DNA of 36,211 bases from Psychrobium sp. (GCA_013214905.1 JABSRV010000015.1:1-36211), one strand, 5' to 3'. Shown: positions 9,922-20,480, counted from the first letter of the stretch. The notes: generated by a model from the sequence alone, not told the origin. Numbers and translations: made by a program.

Positions 9922-10338
9922 TTAAAAGTCAACCTTCTTGCGCATTGTTTTACGTTTACCTTGTTGATTTTTTTTGTCGAGACGGCGCATTTTAGATCCA
10001 TAAGTGGCTTTAGTTGCAATGCGTTTTCTAGCGACCTTATTGGACTCTTGTAAAAGCTCGGTGAATTGTTTTAGGGCTACCTCTCTGTTGCGATCTTGAC
10101 TGCGACTGCCCTGACTTTTAATAATGATTTTTCCAGATTTACTGATCCTATGATCGCTAAGGGCTAATAGTTTACTTTTTAAAAAGGCTGATAAAGATGT
10201 GCTGGCATGTATATCAAAAAATAGATGCACCGCTGTTGATGTTTTATTAACGTGTTGTCCGCCTGCACCTTGAGCACGGATGAATTGAATCTCTATCTCG
10301 TGGCTTAATATGGTGATGCTATTGGATATTTTAATCAT
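9922..10338 (-). CDS. arfB: Alternative ribosome-rescue factor / peptidyl-tRNA hydrolase ArfB (YaeJ)
   Basis: RAQGAGGQHVNKTSTAVHL GGQ motif and basic C-terminal tail (KMRRLDKKNQQGKRKTMRKKVDF). Confidence 0.93.
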   Translation of the reverse strand: MIKISNSITILSHEIEIQFIRAQGAGGQHVNKTSTAVHLFFDIHASTSLSAFLKSKLLALSDHRISKSGKIIIKSQGSRSQDRNREVALKQFTELLQESNKVARKRIATKATYGSKMRRLDKKNQQGKRKTMRKKVDF

Positions 10339-10460
10339 GGTTATCTACTTCATATGCATTTATAACGCTAACGGTCATAGATACTTTATTAAAAAAAATG
10401 GTGCATTCTCGATAGTGAGCTAGGCTTAAAATGTTAACCCAATTTATCAAAGGACATATT

Positions 10461-10757
10461 ATGCTTACCGTGACAGATAATAACCGAGCGTTCGCTCGCA
10501 TGGATGTAGATTGTGGCGTCAGATTCAAAATAGTTGGTGCGAATGAACTTTGCCAAGGCAACCTACACAATTTAAGCGCAGAGGGTGTATCATTTCAAAC
10601 TGACAAAGTTTTAGCAAACGATACCGAAATTTTTCTTGAGGTGAGTTCAGGTGGTCGAGGTACTCCGCCGCTATTAGCTAACGCAAAAGTGGTGCGTTGC
10701 TGTGAAGCACTTAACGGAAATTTTGAAGTGGCTTGTACCATGAAAATTAGCGCTTGA
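10461..10757 (+). CDS. PilZ domain protein
   Basis: MLTVTDNNRAFARMDVDCGVRFKI...GNLHNLSAEGVSFQTDK...; RBS-like AAAGGA upstream of this ATG. Confidence 0.7.
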   Translation: MLTVTDNNRAFARMDVDCGVRFKIVGANELCQGNLHNLSAEGVSFQTDKVLANDTEIFLEVSSGGRGTPPLLANAKVVRCCEALNGNFEVACTMKISA

Positions 10758-10834
10758 TACTTAAGTTCAATTTTTTTATTTACCTAAATCTGATAGCATG
10801 CTGATAATTTATATTATCAAATATTGAGCTTTTT

Positions 10835-11758
10835 ATGAGTACCGCTATCATTTCGTCGATCGACTGCCATCTTCATAAAATGTTTGATGGTCACCCTGAA
10901 AACCCTAGCCGAATTGATGCAATATCTGATCGTTTAATGATAAGTGGCTTGGAATATAGCGTCAGTCATGTCGATGCCGTGGCGGTGTCCAAGCAAGATT
11001 TATTACTCGTTCATGAATCTACCTACCTAGAACAACTCAGCTCACAGCAACCCATGTCAGGCCTATTTGATATCGATGATGATACTCAGATGTGCTCAGA
11101 GACAATTATCGCCGCTAAAAAAGCTGCTGGGTCAGGCGTTCAGGCCGTTGACCTGATATTGGGGAAACAACAAACATCGGTTTTTTGCAATATTAGACCA
11201 CCGGGTCATCATGCAAAAAGCAATCAAGCTGGCGGGTTTTGCTTTTACAATAATATCGCCATTGCAGCTGCATATGCGTTGGAAAAAGGCGGCATAGACC
11301 GGGTCGCTATCATCGATTTTGACGTTCATCACGGCAATGGCACTGAAGAAATTTTTGAAGAAAACAATCAAGTAATGTTCTGCTCTTTGTTTCAGCAGGA
11401 AATATTTCCTTTCGCTTCAAAGAATGCCGTTAATCCACTACATATTAAAAATGCATTGGCGCCGGGTGCAGGTTCTAATGAATTTAAAGAACTTGTAACA
11501 TCACATTGGTTGCCGGCTTTACGTGAATTTAAACCGCAAATATTGTTTATTTCAGCAGGGTTTGATGGCCATCGAGAAGATGATATTGCACAGATGATGC
11601 TTGAGGATGCTGACTACGCTTGGATAACAAAAGAGTTGGTCGCGCTTAAACAGGATGTCGGAGCTTTAGGAATTGTGTCTATGTTGGAAGGGGGTTATGA
11701 AACACAAGCCTTAGCGCGTAGTGTCGTAGCCCATGTTAAAGCATTGGTAGATGACTAA
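10835..11758 (+). CDS. Histone deacetylase/AcuC-family zinc deacetylase
   Basis: NIRPPGHHAKSNQAGGFCFYNNIAIAA...VAIIDFDVHHGNGTEEIF...FISAGFDGHREDD...MLEGGYE motifs. Confidence 0.95.
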   Translation: MSTAIISSIDCHLHKMFDGHPENPSRIDAISDRLMISGLEYSVSHVDAVAVSKQDLLLVHESTYLEQLSSQQPMSGLFDIDDDTQMCSETIIAAKKAAGSGVQAVDLILGKQQTSVFCNIRPPGHHAKSNQAGGFCFYNNIAIAAAYALEKGGIDRVAIIDFDVHHGNGTEEIFEENNQVMFCSLFQQEIFPFASKNAVNPLHIKNALAPGAGSNEFKELVTSHWLPALREFKPQILFISAGFDGHREDDIAQMMLEDADYAWITKELVALKQDVGALGIVSMLEGGYETQALARSVVAHVKALVDD

Positions 11759-11946
11759 GCTACCTGATAATACCTAGCGTTGTCGGCTAATTCTTTATTT
11801 AGCACCTGCTTAACCACCGAAATACAACCGCCGCATTGACTACCAACTGCAAATTTGTTTTTAAGATCTTTGATCGTATCGACGCCGTTATACACAGCCT
11901 CTTTAATATCTTGATCTGTAATGCCTTTGCATAAACAAACGTACAT
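11755..11946 (-). CDS. bfd: Bacterioferritin-associated ferredoxin (BFD-like [2Fe-2S])
   Basis: MYVCLCKGITDQDIKEAV...GSQCGGCISVVKQVL: CxC...CxxC Bfd pattern. Confidence 0.92.
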   Translation of the reverse strand: MYVCLCKGITDQDIKEAVYNGVDTIKDLKNKFAVGSQCGGCISVVKQVLNKELADNARYYQVA

Positions 11947-11986
11947 GGAAATAATTCCTATCACTAAGTTGAATGCATAGTATAAA

Positions 11987-12001
11987 TGATATTGATTGTT
12001 A
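11987..12001. promoter_or_regulatory. Candidate Fur box upstream of bfd
   Basis: TGATATTGATTGTTA versus 7-1-7 TGATAAT-N-ATTATCA, 11/14 positions matching; about 40 bp upstream of the bfd start. Confidence 0.45.
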
Positions 12002-12117
12002 TTTGTAGTATCGATTTTCTGTTTATTAGATCTTGATCGGTTATTTTATACACAATAGAGTTGCTGTGCATAGCGATCAATGACTTAGGTAATTGAACGC
12101 TATTTTATGATCTGTTT

Positions 12118-14820
12118 TTAACGGCTGTTATCGTCAGACCAAGAGCGTAAATCAAGTGTCATTTCAATCCAGCCTTGCTCGATGTCAAATTTTGTTTTAA
12201 ACCCGAGCTTACGTGCCAATGTCACCATGCCGGAATTTTGCGGCAAGGTGAGCCCAAACATGATCTGCGTATTACGTTGTTGGCAGTAGTGGATCATTTT
12301 TAACATCAGCTTTCTCCCCAATCCTTGCGCCTGTAAATCACTGCGGATCACCACGGCGAATTCTGTTTGATAGTTTTCAGGATCGGTAATGGCGCGGACG
12401 ACGCCCAATGTGTGAAACTTATTGTCGTTATCACGGTATGAGGCAATAAAAGCCATTTCACGGTCAAAATCTATTTGAGTCATTTTGGCCATTGCTTCAT
12501 GACTAAGCTGGCCGACTTCTCCAAAAAAACGCTTATATCGATCTTCACTGCTCAAACTGTTATTGAATTCAACATGAGATTGTTCATCTTCTGCTTTTAT
12601 TGGGCGCAATAAAACCTCACGACCATCACGCAAAGTAAATATCTCTTCTAACTCCCGAGGGTAAGGCCTAATAGCTAGGCGTTGTGCGCTATCACCATCA
12701 TAAGGCTGTAGCGTCATGCTAAGGTCCAGCATCGTAATATCACTGCCTTTAACGAGCATAGGATTGATGTCGAGCGAAACAATTTCTGGGCAGTCTGTAA
12801 TTAAATAAGATAATTGGGTTAAGGTAATCGATAATGCATTAATGTCGAATTGCTCTATCGTTTGGCGATCTTTGATCTTTTCCGTTTTAATCGCGCCAAT
12901 TAACATATATCGAGCAAGAGCCGTATTAAGTGGGGGCAATGCAACCGCTGCATCGTGGTTGAGATCCCAGTTAGACGCGACTTCTCCCAAGTAAAGCACT
13001 GGACCAAATACCGGATCGTTGTGCATCGCAAAGCGTAATTCTTGAGCGCCCGCGGTATCAGCCATCTTTTGTACGACTAAACCGTTAATATTTTGAGCGC
13101 CGTGACTTGATTCAATGCGCTGTAACATGTCACTGGCAGCATTCTCGACCTCTTTTTTACACGACAGGTTTAGCGTGACACCTCGCATCGCCGCTTTGTT
13201 ATTTGGTATCAGCATACTTATTTTTAACGCAACGGGGAAGCCTATCTCTTGTGCCTTCTGTGCCGCCTGCACTGGCGTTTTCACTAAGTGAGTTGAGATG
13301 AAATTCAAGCCGTAGGTTTGCAGTAATGGTTGAGCCAAATGCAAGTCGATGTGCTGGTGATTGTCTCGAATAAGCGATTGCGCTATGTGCCGTACTTTAC
13401 TGGGATCTGTTTGATAATGCCTTGATGCCGATTTAGGTGTTTGTTGCAATAGTCGTTGGTTGCGACGATATTCCACCATATGCATAAATGCACCGACGGC
13501 TCCTTCAGGGGTGCGATACGTTGGCAGACCAAATTTACGTAATAAACGCCGCGCTGAATAAGCCGCTTCTTCGCCAGTCCAATTGGTCAAAATGTTAATG
13601 TGTTTCGATCGCTTATGCCGCTTTATTTCATCAATAATAGCTTGCGCAAACAACTCGCCACTCGCTACTGCCGTGGGAGAATGAATGATTAACAGGGTGT
13701 CTATTTCTTTGGAATCTAATACCGTGGTCAGTGCATTAGCAAATCGCGCGGGCGTGGCATCACCAGCAATATCAACGGGATTGCTGTGCGACCAATAACT
13801 GGGGAGACATTGTGATAACCGCTCAATAATCTCAGGTTCTAATTGTGATAATTTTCCGCCTGTCGAAATAAGCGCATCCACTGCCATAATCGCTGGTGCG
13901 CCACCATTGGTAATAATGGCTAGGCGCTCTCCCTTTAACGGTTTTGATGAAGAGAGCGTTTCAAACGCACCAAATAGCTGATGCAAATTACCGACTCGTA
14001 ACATGCCTGCACGGCGAAAGGCCGCGTCGTAAACTACATCGCGTCCTGCGTGCTCACCGGTATGACGCGCTACAGATCTGGCACCTTCTACTGTTTTTCC
14101 CGATTTTATGACGATAATTGGCTTGCTACGCGCAGCAGTACGGGCGGCAGACATAAAATGGCGGTGATCTTTAATGCTATCAATATAAAGTAATATAGAT
14201 TGGGTTTTAGGATCTCTGCCAAGGTAGTCGAGCAGTTCGTTAAAGTTTAGATCAATGGTTTCACCCACCGAAATGAAATGTGAAAAACCTATGCCTTTAT
14301 GGTTTGCCCAATCAAGCATGGTGGTTGCTATTGATGATGATTGACTAATAAAGGCGACTCGACCGGGTAGCGCTTGCTGATGAGCAAAACTAGCGTTTAA
14401 CCCAATATGGGGGATTTGTATGCCTAAGCTGCTGCCGCCCAATAAACGAATGCAATATTTTTTGGCGATGTTTAAAATTCTTGCTTCGCCATTGTCAGCT
14501 AAGTTAGGAATGCCTGCCGCCAATAAGATCGCGAAGTGACATCCCTTTTCACCTAATTCAATTAAAACCTCTGCGATGGCGCCAGCGTTAACGGTGATAA
14601 CAGCGAGATCAGGTACTTGGGGCAAGTCAGCCACCTTTGCATAGGCGAGTACACCGCAAACTGCCGTATACTTATTACTAACTGGCATGATTGGACCATT
14701 ATAGTTAGCTTGCAGTAAATTACGCATCACAAGATAACCAGGACGGTCTTGTTTGTTAGACGCGCCTATAACGGCAACTGATTGAGGGTGTAATAGTTGG
14801 CTAATTGACTGTTTATTCAT
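12118..14820 (-). CDS. Pat/YfiQ-type bifunctional NDP-forming acyl-CoA synthetase-like / GNAT protein acetyltransferase
   Basis: 900 aa: CoA-binding LLHPQSVAVIGASNKQDRPGYLVMRNL, succinyl-CoA ligase-like domains, ATP-grasp, C-terminal GNAT (ALGVVRAITDPENYQTEFAVVIRSDLQAQGLGRKLMLKMI). Confidence 0.93.
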   Translation of the reverse strand: MNKQSISQLLHPQSVAVIGASNKQDRPGYLVMRNLLQANYNGPIMPVSNKYTAVCGVLAYAKVADLPQVPDLAVITVNAGAIAEVLIELGEKGCHFAILLAAGIPNLADNGEARILNIAKKYCIRLLGGSSLGIQIPHIGLNASFAHQQALPGRVAFISQSSSIATTMLDWANHKGIGFSHFISVGETIDLNFNELLDYLGRDPKTQSILLYIDSIKDHRHFMSAARTAARSKPIIVIKSGKTVEGARSVARHTGEHAGRDVVYDAAFRRAGMLRVGNLHQLFGAFETLSSSKPLKGERLAIITNGGAPAIMAVDALISTGGKLSQLEPEIIERLSQCLPSYWSHSNPVDIAGDATPARFANALTTVLDSKEIDTLLIIHSPTAVASGELFAQAIIDEIKRHKRSKHINILTNWTGEEAAYSARRLLRKFGLPTYRTPEGAVGAFMHMVEYRRNQRLLQQTPKSASRHYQTDPSKVRHIAQSLIRDNHQHIDLHLAQPLLQTYGLNFISTHLVKTPVQAAQKAQEIGFPVALKISMLIPNNKAAMRGVTLNLSCKKEVENAASDMLQRIESSHGAQNINGLVVQKMADTAGAQELRFAMHNDPVFGPVLYLGEVASNWDLNHDAAVALPPLNTALARYMLIGAIKTEKIKDRQTIEQFDINALSITLTQLSYLITDCPEIVSLDINPMLVKGSDITMLDLSMTLQPYDGDSAQRLAIRPYPRELEEIFTLRDGREVLLRPIKAEDEQSHVEFNNSLSSEDRYKRFFGEVGQLSHEAMAKMTQIDFDREMAFIASYRDNDNKFHTLGVVRAITDPENYQTEFAVVIRSDLQAQGLGRKLMLKMIHYCQQRNTQIMFGLTLPQNSGMVTLARKLGFKTKFDIEQGWIEMTLDLRSWSDDNSR

Positions 14821-15028
14821 ATCAAACCTGCAAAAATACGGAAATTAAATGGCTTAGGGAAGTTTTGTAAGATAAATATAACAAAATTAGGGTGACTAAT
14901 ACCACCTTGATTACACTGGTTAATTTGACTTTCAGACGCGTAAAGATCAGCAACGAGGTTTCCCGCATTCAAAATTATTGGGTATACTAGGCGCTCTGGG
15001 CGTTTGGTCCAAAATTCAGGAGAGTAAA

Positions 15029-15688
15029 ATGAAATTTGTTGGAAAAAAACTTACCGCTGCAATCGTTGTTGCGTCAACTTTAACACTTGGTGCATGTCAG
15101 ACTATCGACCCATATACAGGTGAGAATAAGACCAGTAAAGCGACAATTTTTGGTTTAGGTGCTGGTGTAGTTTGTGCTTTAATTGGTTCAAAGAAGAGCA
15201 GCAAACATGCACGTAATGCAGGCTTAGGCTGTGGCGCTATCGGTGCCGGTATTGGTGCTTATATGGATTCGCAAGAAGCTGAAATGCGAAAAGAAATGGA
15301 AGGTACTGGCGTACAAGTTCAGCGTAATGGTGATCAAATACGTTTAATCATGCCTGGTAACATTACTTTTGAAACGTCTAAGTATAATTTGAACAGCAAT
15401 TTTCATAATACGTTAAACGGCGTGGTTCGCGTATTAAATAAATTCGGCGATACCAAATTAGTCGTTGGTGGGCATGCTGATAGCAGCGGCAACGCAGCGT
15501 CAAATCAAAAATTGTCGGCAAATCGCGCGCTTTCGGTTGCTAACTATCTACAAAACCAAGGCATTGCTGCTGGTCGCGTCATGAGTCGCGGTTTCGGTTC
15601 TGATATGCCTGTAGCAAGCAATGAGACAGCACAAGGTCGTCAGACTAACCGTCGTGTTGAATTAGATATTGTTGCTGTAGAGAAGTAA
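15029..15688 (+). CDS. OmpA-family outer-membrane lipoprotein (YiaD-like)
   Basis: AGGAG then ATG at 15029; MKFVGKKLTAAIVVASTLTLGACQ lipobox; glycine-zipper; OmpA C domain (VVGGHADSSGNAASNQKLSANRALSVANYL...NRRVEL). Confidence 0.92.
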   Translation: MKFVGKKLTAAIVVASTLTLGACQTIDPYTGENKTSKATIFGLGAGVVCALIGSKKSSKHARNAGLGCGAIGAGIGAYMDSQEAEMRKEMEGTGVQVQRNGDQIRLIMPGNITFETSKYNLNSNFHNTLNGVVRVLNKFGDTKLVVGGHADSSGNAASNQKLSANRALSVANYLQNQGIAAGRVMSRGFGSDMPVASNETAQGRQTNRRVELDIVAVEK

Positions 15689-15703
15689 TAGCACTCAATT
15701 CGT

Positions 15704-15750
15704 CAATTAAATGTCACTTATTAAGTGTTTGTGACATTTAATTGTCTTTT
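15704..15750 (+). terminator. Stem-loop terminator after the OmpA-like gene
   Basis: Perfect 14-bp stem CAATTAAATGTCAC/GTGACATTTAATTG, 13-nt loop, then TCTTTT. Confidence 0.65.
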
Positions 15751-15897
15751 AAGAAGAACTTAGATTATATAATTCTTATTTATTGGTAATTCATTTTTCT
15801 TTTTGCTAGTTTAGCAATCTCCTAACTCTGTCCCGAGACGTATCGTCAAGTTAAGGTTGCTTATGCTTATAATAAAAAAATCGAAAGTTGAGTTATT

Positions 15898-18800
15898 ATG
15901 CAATTAATTCAGATTATTCTTCGTTTTACTGTTTTATTTTCTATACTCGTTAGCGTTTTTGCTTCTTTGAGTACTTCTGCAAACAATTCCGTCCCAAGTC
16001 ACCTCGTAAAAACTATCACTAAAATAAATTACTTTGGTATTGAGCATGGTTTAGAACAATCTACTGTTTTTGATCTTGTGCAAGATAGGCATGGTTTTTT
16101 ATGGCTAGCTACGCAAAGTGGAGTTGTGCGCTTTGACGGTGATAAGTTTAGGACGTTTAATGTTATCCAAGGAGGAATTGCACATAATTTAATTCGCACG
16201 TTATTTATTGATAGTAAAAATCGACTCTGGGTAGGTACCGAAAATGGTCTAAATCGGTACGATGAGATTAATGAAAGATTTGTGTCATATAATAATAGAG
16301 GTTTGTTGGATAATAAGATTTTGTCAATATATGAAGATAATAATAATCGCCTTTGGGTCAGTACAGGGTCTGCTATTCATATATTACGGGAAGAAGGGCA
16401 AAAATTTGAGGTGTTAACTTTTGATATAAATGGTGACATCAGTCTCTCACCTAAACAAATAATGGCAATCTATCAAGATGAAAAAGGTTTCATTTGGCTG
16501 GGTGCTGGTAGAGAACAAAATTACTTAATTGACCCACTATTAAATAAGTTGTATTTGCTGGAGGAAGAGAACCCTCTAGGGTTAAAGATTAAAAATCAAA
16601 GCATAAATCAAATCATTCCATATCAAAACAACGAAATGTTAATTATTTCCAATAGAGAGATCCTGAAAATTAGTCAGGGTAGGTCTATCGTTTTATTGAA
16701 ACTTCAACAACAATCTGAAAAATTACGTCGTGCTTCATTTGATGCTGGAGGTGATTTGTGGGTCTCTTCTAATGAAGGAATCAGCCGATATCAGCTAAAA
16801 GATGAGAAACTGCTTTTATTGGAGCATATGAGTGATAGTGCCGCATGGAGTATTTTGAAAGACAAAGAAAATACAATGTGGTTCGGTAGCCATCTAAAAG
16901 GTTTAGGTCAGCACACTGGACGCGCTAATTATTTTAAGCAGTTTTCTGCCGAAAATAATGTTCTGGCCGACAATGTCGTTTGGTCATTGGGGGAGGATAG
17001 TCACCAAAATGTTTGGATCGCTGGTAACTCATCCAAACTTAACAAACTTAATATACGTACAAGAGAGGTCTCTTATTTTGAGACCAAAATTGAAGGAGGT
17101 AAGACATTAGCACTTGATAAAAATGGCTATATCTATATTGGTTCTGACCAAGGACTCTACCGATTTGATGTGACTAGTGAGGAGTTTTTGGGCTCAAAAA
17201 CAAAGTTATCAGACAAAGAAGTTGCTTATCTTACTATTCACGAGAATCATATCTATATTGGTGCTTGGGCTGAAGGTTTATACAGAATAAGCCTAATACA
17301 AGGCGATGACCAAACGCACCATAGGATGTTATTCTCAGGTAAAGATATTCCATACATCACCACTCTAATTTCAGATAACAACATGTTATATGTCGGGACA
17401 TTGACTGGTTTGTTGGTCATTGATTCGGAGAATGATTTATTTACCGAGATTCAATTGTTAAAAAATCAACGAGTGAGTTATGTTCATGTTGGTAAGCAAG
17501 GTGTATATGTTAGTACCGGTAGTGATGGCGTGTATTTATTTAGTCACGATCTAACTCAATTGATAAAACGCTACGACAAAAAAACGATCAAAAATAGCGC
17601 CATTTATTCCGCATTAAGTGACGAGTTTGGTCAATTATGGATGTCGACTGATAATGGAATTATTAAAGTAAATCCGAATGAAAAAATTGAACAATTTAAT
17701 CTATCGGATGGATTACAGGGTTTAGATTTTAATGACAATAGTGCGTTAAAGGGTAGCGATGGCAATTTGTATTTTGGCGGGGTAAATGGTTTGAATTATA
17801 TCAAACCGCGACCTTCAGGCATTATCAACAATCAAACGCCGAAGTTATTATTTACAGAATTTAGTGTCTTTAATAAGCCAGTGATGATTGCAGAGAGTAT
17901 GGAGAATGTTGTGCGACTGAAACAATCTATCATCCATACGCCAGATATTACATTAAATTACAGTGATTATCCGTTTGAGTTTACGTTTAATTTAATAAAT
18001 TACTCGCAACCTGACAAAGTGTTTTATCAGTATAAAATTCAGGGTATTGATAATGATTGGATCCGCAGTAAAGACACCAAAACGGCCACCTATACCAATC
18101 TCCAGTTTGGTCATTATCAGTTAGAAATTGAAGCTTACCTCAAAGAAAATGGCAAAAAATTAGCGAGTAATAAAATTAACATTGAGATATTGCCACCAAT
18201 TTGGTTGTCTGCAATGGCACTTTCGATCTATATAATGCTTTTAGCTATTGTTGCGTTTGTTATTTTTAGAGTATTTTGTCAACGTCGTCAATCGGCAAAA
18301 GCGTTGAAACTTAGCGCAGAACGATTAGAACTCTCCCTTTGGGGCAGTGGCGACATGATGTGGGATTGGGATATCGTTAAAGACAAAATGCATCTGACTA
18401 AGCATTGGCAACAATTTGATTATGAAGGCCTGTTAGATCAAAAATTTAGTAAAATACATCCCAATGATCGCAGTCGTGTTGAAGTTAGATTGCAAAAACA
18501 TTTACGTGGCGAGTTAAAGTTCTTCGAAGCTAATTACCGTATTAAGCGAAAGGACGAGCCGGAGCAGTGGATTTGGATACTTGATAGGGCGAAAGTCGTT
18601 TCTCGCTCCCCTGAGTTAGTGCCGCTGCGTATGACTGGCACCATCCGCGATATTACCGCGCTTAAAAGTGCTGAATTAACGTTAAACTTGCAAGCCAATG
18701 TAATGGCCCATATTAGTGACGCAATTTATGTGCTTGATTTAGGATTTAATGTTGTTGAAATTAATAAAGCCTTTGAGAAAATTACCGGACTTATGCGTGT

Positions 18801-20349
18801 TCAGGTAATAGACAACCAGCGAATATTTAGTACCTATCATGGCAATGTTTCGCAACATGTTCGCCAGCGATTGAGCAGCGGTTTAGAATGGAGTGGTGAA
18901 GTTAAGGCAATAAAGCCGAGTGGTGATTATTACTTTATTGAGCTCAATATTAATCCTATGCGTGATGATGATGATGAAATCAGTCACTACGTGGCAGCAT
19001 TCTCTGATATCACCAAACGTAAAGAGACAGAGCAAGAACTTCGAAATTTATCAAATATAGATCCCTTGACTAAACTGCCAAATCGATCTTATTTTCAATA
19101 TGCACATCGTAATTTAATCAGGCGTAAGCAGCCTCATGCATTGCTCACCATGGACGTTGATAACTTTAAAAAAGTTAATGATTCTATGGGGCATGATGAA
19201 GGCGATAAATTGTTGTGCATGATCGCCGAGCGGATCGACAGTAAGATCGATTGTCAGCATTTATTATGCCGTTTGGGCGGCGATGAATTTGCGTTGTTAT
19301 TAGAAGATATCGATCAAATTAGCATGATCACTCAAGTATTGTACGAAATTGAGGTATCAATGCAGGCGCCTTTTTATCTTAATAATGAGGTACTGGTGAT
19401 GAGTGGTAGCATTGGCGTCGCTATTTATCCAGCCGACGGTGAAACGACTGAAAATATGCTGCAAAGCTCTGATACCGCGATGTATCATGCTAAATCTGAC
19501 CCCGGTTTTAGTTATCAGTTCTTTGACTCTTCAATGAACGAATCAGCAGTGCGTCGTTTGCATATAGAAAGTTTAATTCGTCAAGCCTTAAAGAATGATT
19601 GGTTTGAAGTATATTATCAGCCTAAAATTGACGTTAAGACGCGCCAAGTAACGGGCATGGAAGCGCTAGTGCGTTTAGTTCATCCTGAATTGGGTTTGAT
19701 CAGTCCAAACGAGTTTATACCCATTGCCGAAGATACGGGGCTTGTTATTGCAATTGGAGAGAAGGTATTAGATAAAGCCTGTTACGCCACCCAACAATGG
19801 CGTAAAAGCGGCTTGTTTAATGGCCGAGTCGCCATAAACTTGGCTGCGAAGCAATTTGCGCAAATTGATCTCATCCAGCGCATTGATCATATTTTAGAAT
19901 GCACCCAGTTACCGCTGGCTAATTTAGAGCTAGAAATCACTGAGGGCACTGTCATTGTTGATCCTGAGCTAGCGATAAAAACCATGCATAAACTGACCGA
20001 CAAAGGCATACATTTAGCGTTAGACGATTTTGGCACAGGATATTCGTCACTGACTTATTTAAAACGTTTCCCAATTCATACCTTAAAGATTGATAAAGCA
20101 TTTATTGATGATTTGGGTAAAGAGCAGGGTGAAAAGAACATGGTTGCCTCTATTATATCGATTGCCCATAACATGGGATTGTCGGTAGTCGCAGAAGGTG
20201 TAGAGAAAGAGGAACAGGTTGCTGCATTAGAGCAACTTAACTGTGAAACCATTCAAGGGTTTTACTTTAGCAGGCCATTGTCTGAAGATGATTTCACGGC
20301 AATGTTACTGCAACATAAAATGGAGAAAGAGAAAGCGTTATTAGTTTAA
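15898..20349 (+). CDS. Sensor protein: two-component-regulator propeller + Y_Y_Y + PAS + GGDEF + EAL
   Basis: Repeated [L/I]WxGxxxGLxR[F/Y] blades, ...KIQGIDNDWIRSKDTKTATYTNLQFGHYQLEIEA (Y_Y_Y), PAS repeats, CRLGGDEFALLLED, MEALVRL, LDDFGTGYSSLTYLKRFPIHTLKIDKAFI. Confidence 0.95.
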   Translation: MQLIQIILRFTVLFSILVSVFASLSTSANNSVPSHLVKTITKINYFGIEHGLEQSTVFDLVQDRHGFLWLATQSGVVRFDGDKFRTFNVIQGGIAHNLIRTLFIDSKNRLWVGTENGLNRYDEINERFVSYNNRGLLDNKILSIYEDNNNRLWVSTGSAIHILREEGQKFEVLTFDINGDISLSPKQIMAIYQDEKGFIWLGAGREQNYLIDPLLNKLYLLEEENPLGLKIKNQSINQIIPYQNNEMLIISNREILKISQGRSIVLLKLQQQSEKLRRASFDAGGDLWVSSNEGISRYQLKDEKLLLLEHMSDSAAWSILKDKENTMWFGSHLKGLGQHTGRANYFKQFSAENNVLADNVVWSLGEDSHQNVWIAGNSSKLNKLNIRTREVSYFETKIEGGKTLALDKNGYIYIGSDQGLYRFDVTSEEFLGSKTKLSDKEVAYLTIHENHIYIGAWAEGLYRISLIQGDDQTHHRMLFSGKDIPYITTLISDNNMLYVGTLTGLLVIDSENDLFTEIQLLKNQRVSYVHVGKQGVYVSTGSDGVYLFSHDLTQLIKRYDKKTIKNSAIYSALSDEFGQLWMSTDNGIIKVNPNEKIEQFNLSDGLQGLDFNDNSALKGSDGNLYFGGVNGLNYIKPRPSGIINNQTPKLLFTEFSVFNKPVMIAESMENVVRLKQSIIHTPDITLNYSDYPFEFTFNLINYSQPDKVFYQYKIQGIDNDWIRSKDTKTATYTNLQFGHYQLEIEAYLKENGKKLASNKINIEILPPIWLSAMALSIYIMLLAIVAFVIFRVFCQRRQSAKALKLSAERLELSLWGSGDMMWDWDIVKDKMHLTKHWQQFDYEGLLDQKFSKIHPNDRSRVEVRLQKHLRGELKFFEANYRIKRKDEPEQWIWILDRAKVVSRSPELVPLRMTGTIRDITALKSAELTLNLQANVMAHISDAIYVLDLGFNVVEINKAFEKITGLMRVQVIDNQRIFSTYHGNVSQHVRQRLSSGLEWSGEVKAIKPSGDYYFIELNINPMRDDDDEISHYVAAFSDITKRKETEQELRNLSNIDPLTKLPNRSYFQYAHRNLIRRKQPHALLTMDVDNFKKVNDSMGHDEGDKLLCMIAERIDSKIDCQHLLCRLGGDEFALLLEDIDQISMITQVLYEIEVSMQAPFYLNNEVLVMSGSIGVAIYPADGETTENMLQSSDTAMYHAKSDPGFSYQFFDSSMNESAVRRLHIESLIRQALKNDWFEVYYQPKIDVKTRQVTGMEALVRLVHPELGLISPNEFIPIAEDTGLVIAIGEKVLDKACYATQQWRKSGLFNGRVAINLAAKQFAQIDLIQRIDHILECTQLPLANLELEITEGTVIVDPELAIKTMHKLTDKGIHLALDDFGTGYSSLTYLKRFPIHTLKIDKAFIDDLGKEQGEKNMVASIISIAHNMGLSVVAEGVEKEEQVAALEQLNCETIQGFYFSRPLSEDDFTAMLLQHKMEKEKALLV

Positions 20350-20480
20350 TCAGCATTAAGGACTAATTAAGTAAGCTATATTAATTAAAGTTGGCACGGA
20401 AGTAGCATTAAAGTATTTGACATGACAAATAAATGACAATCATTTACTTTATTTTACTTTATTTTACTTTGGGATTACTT

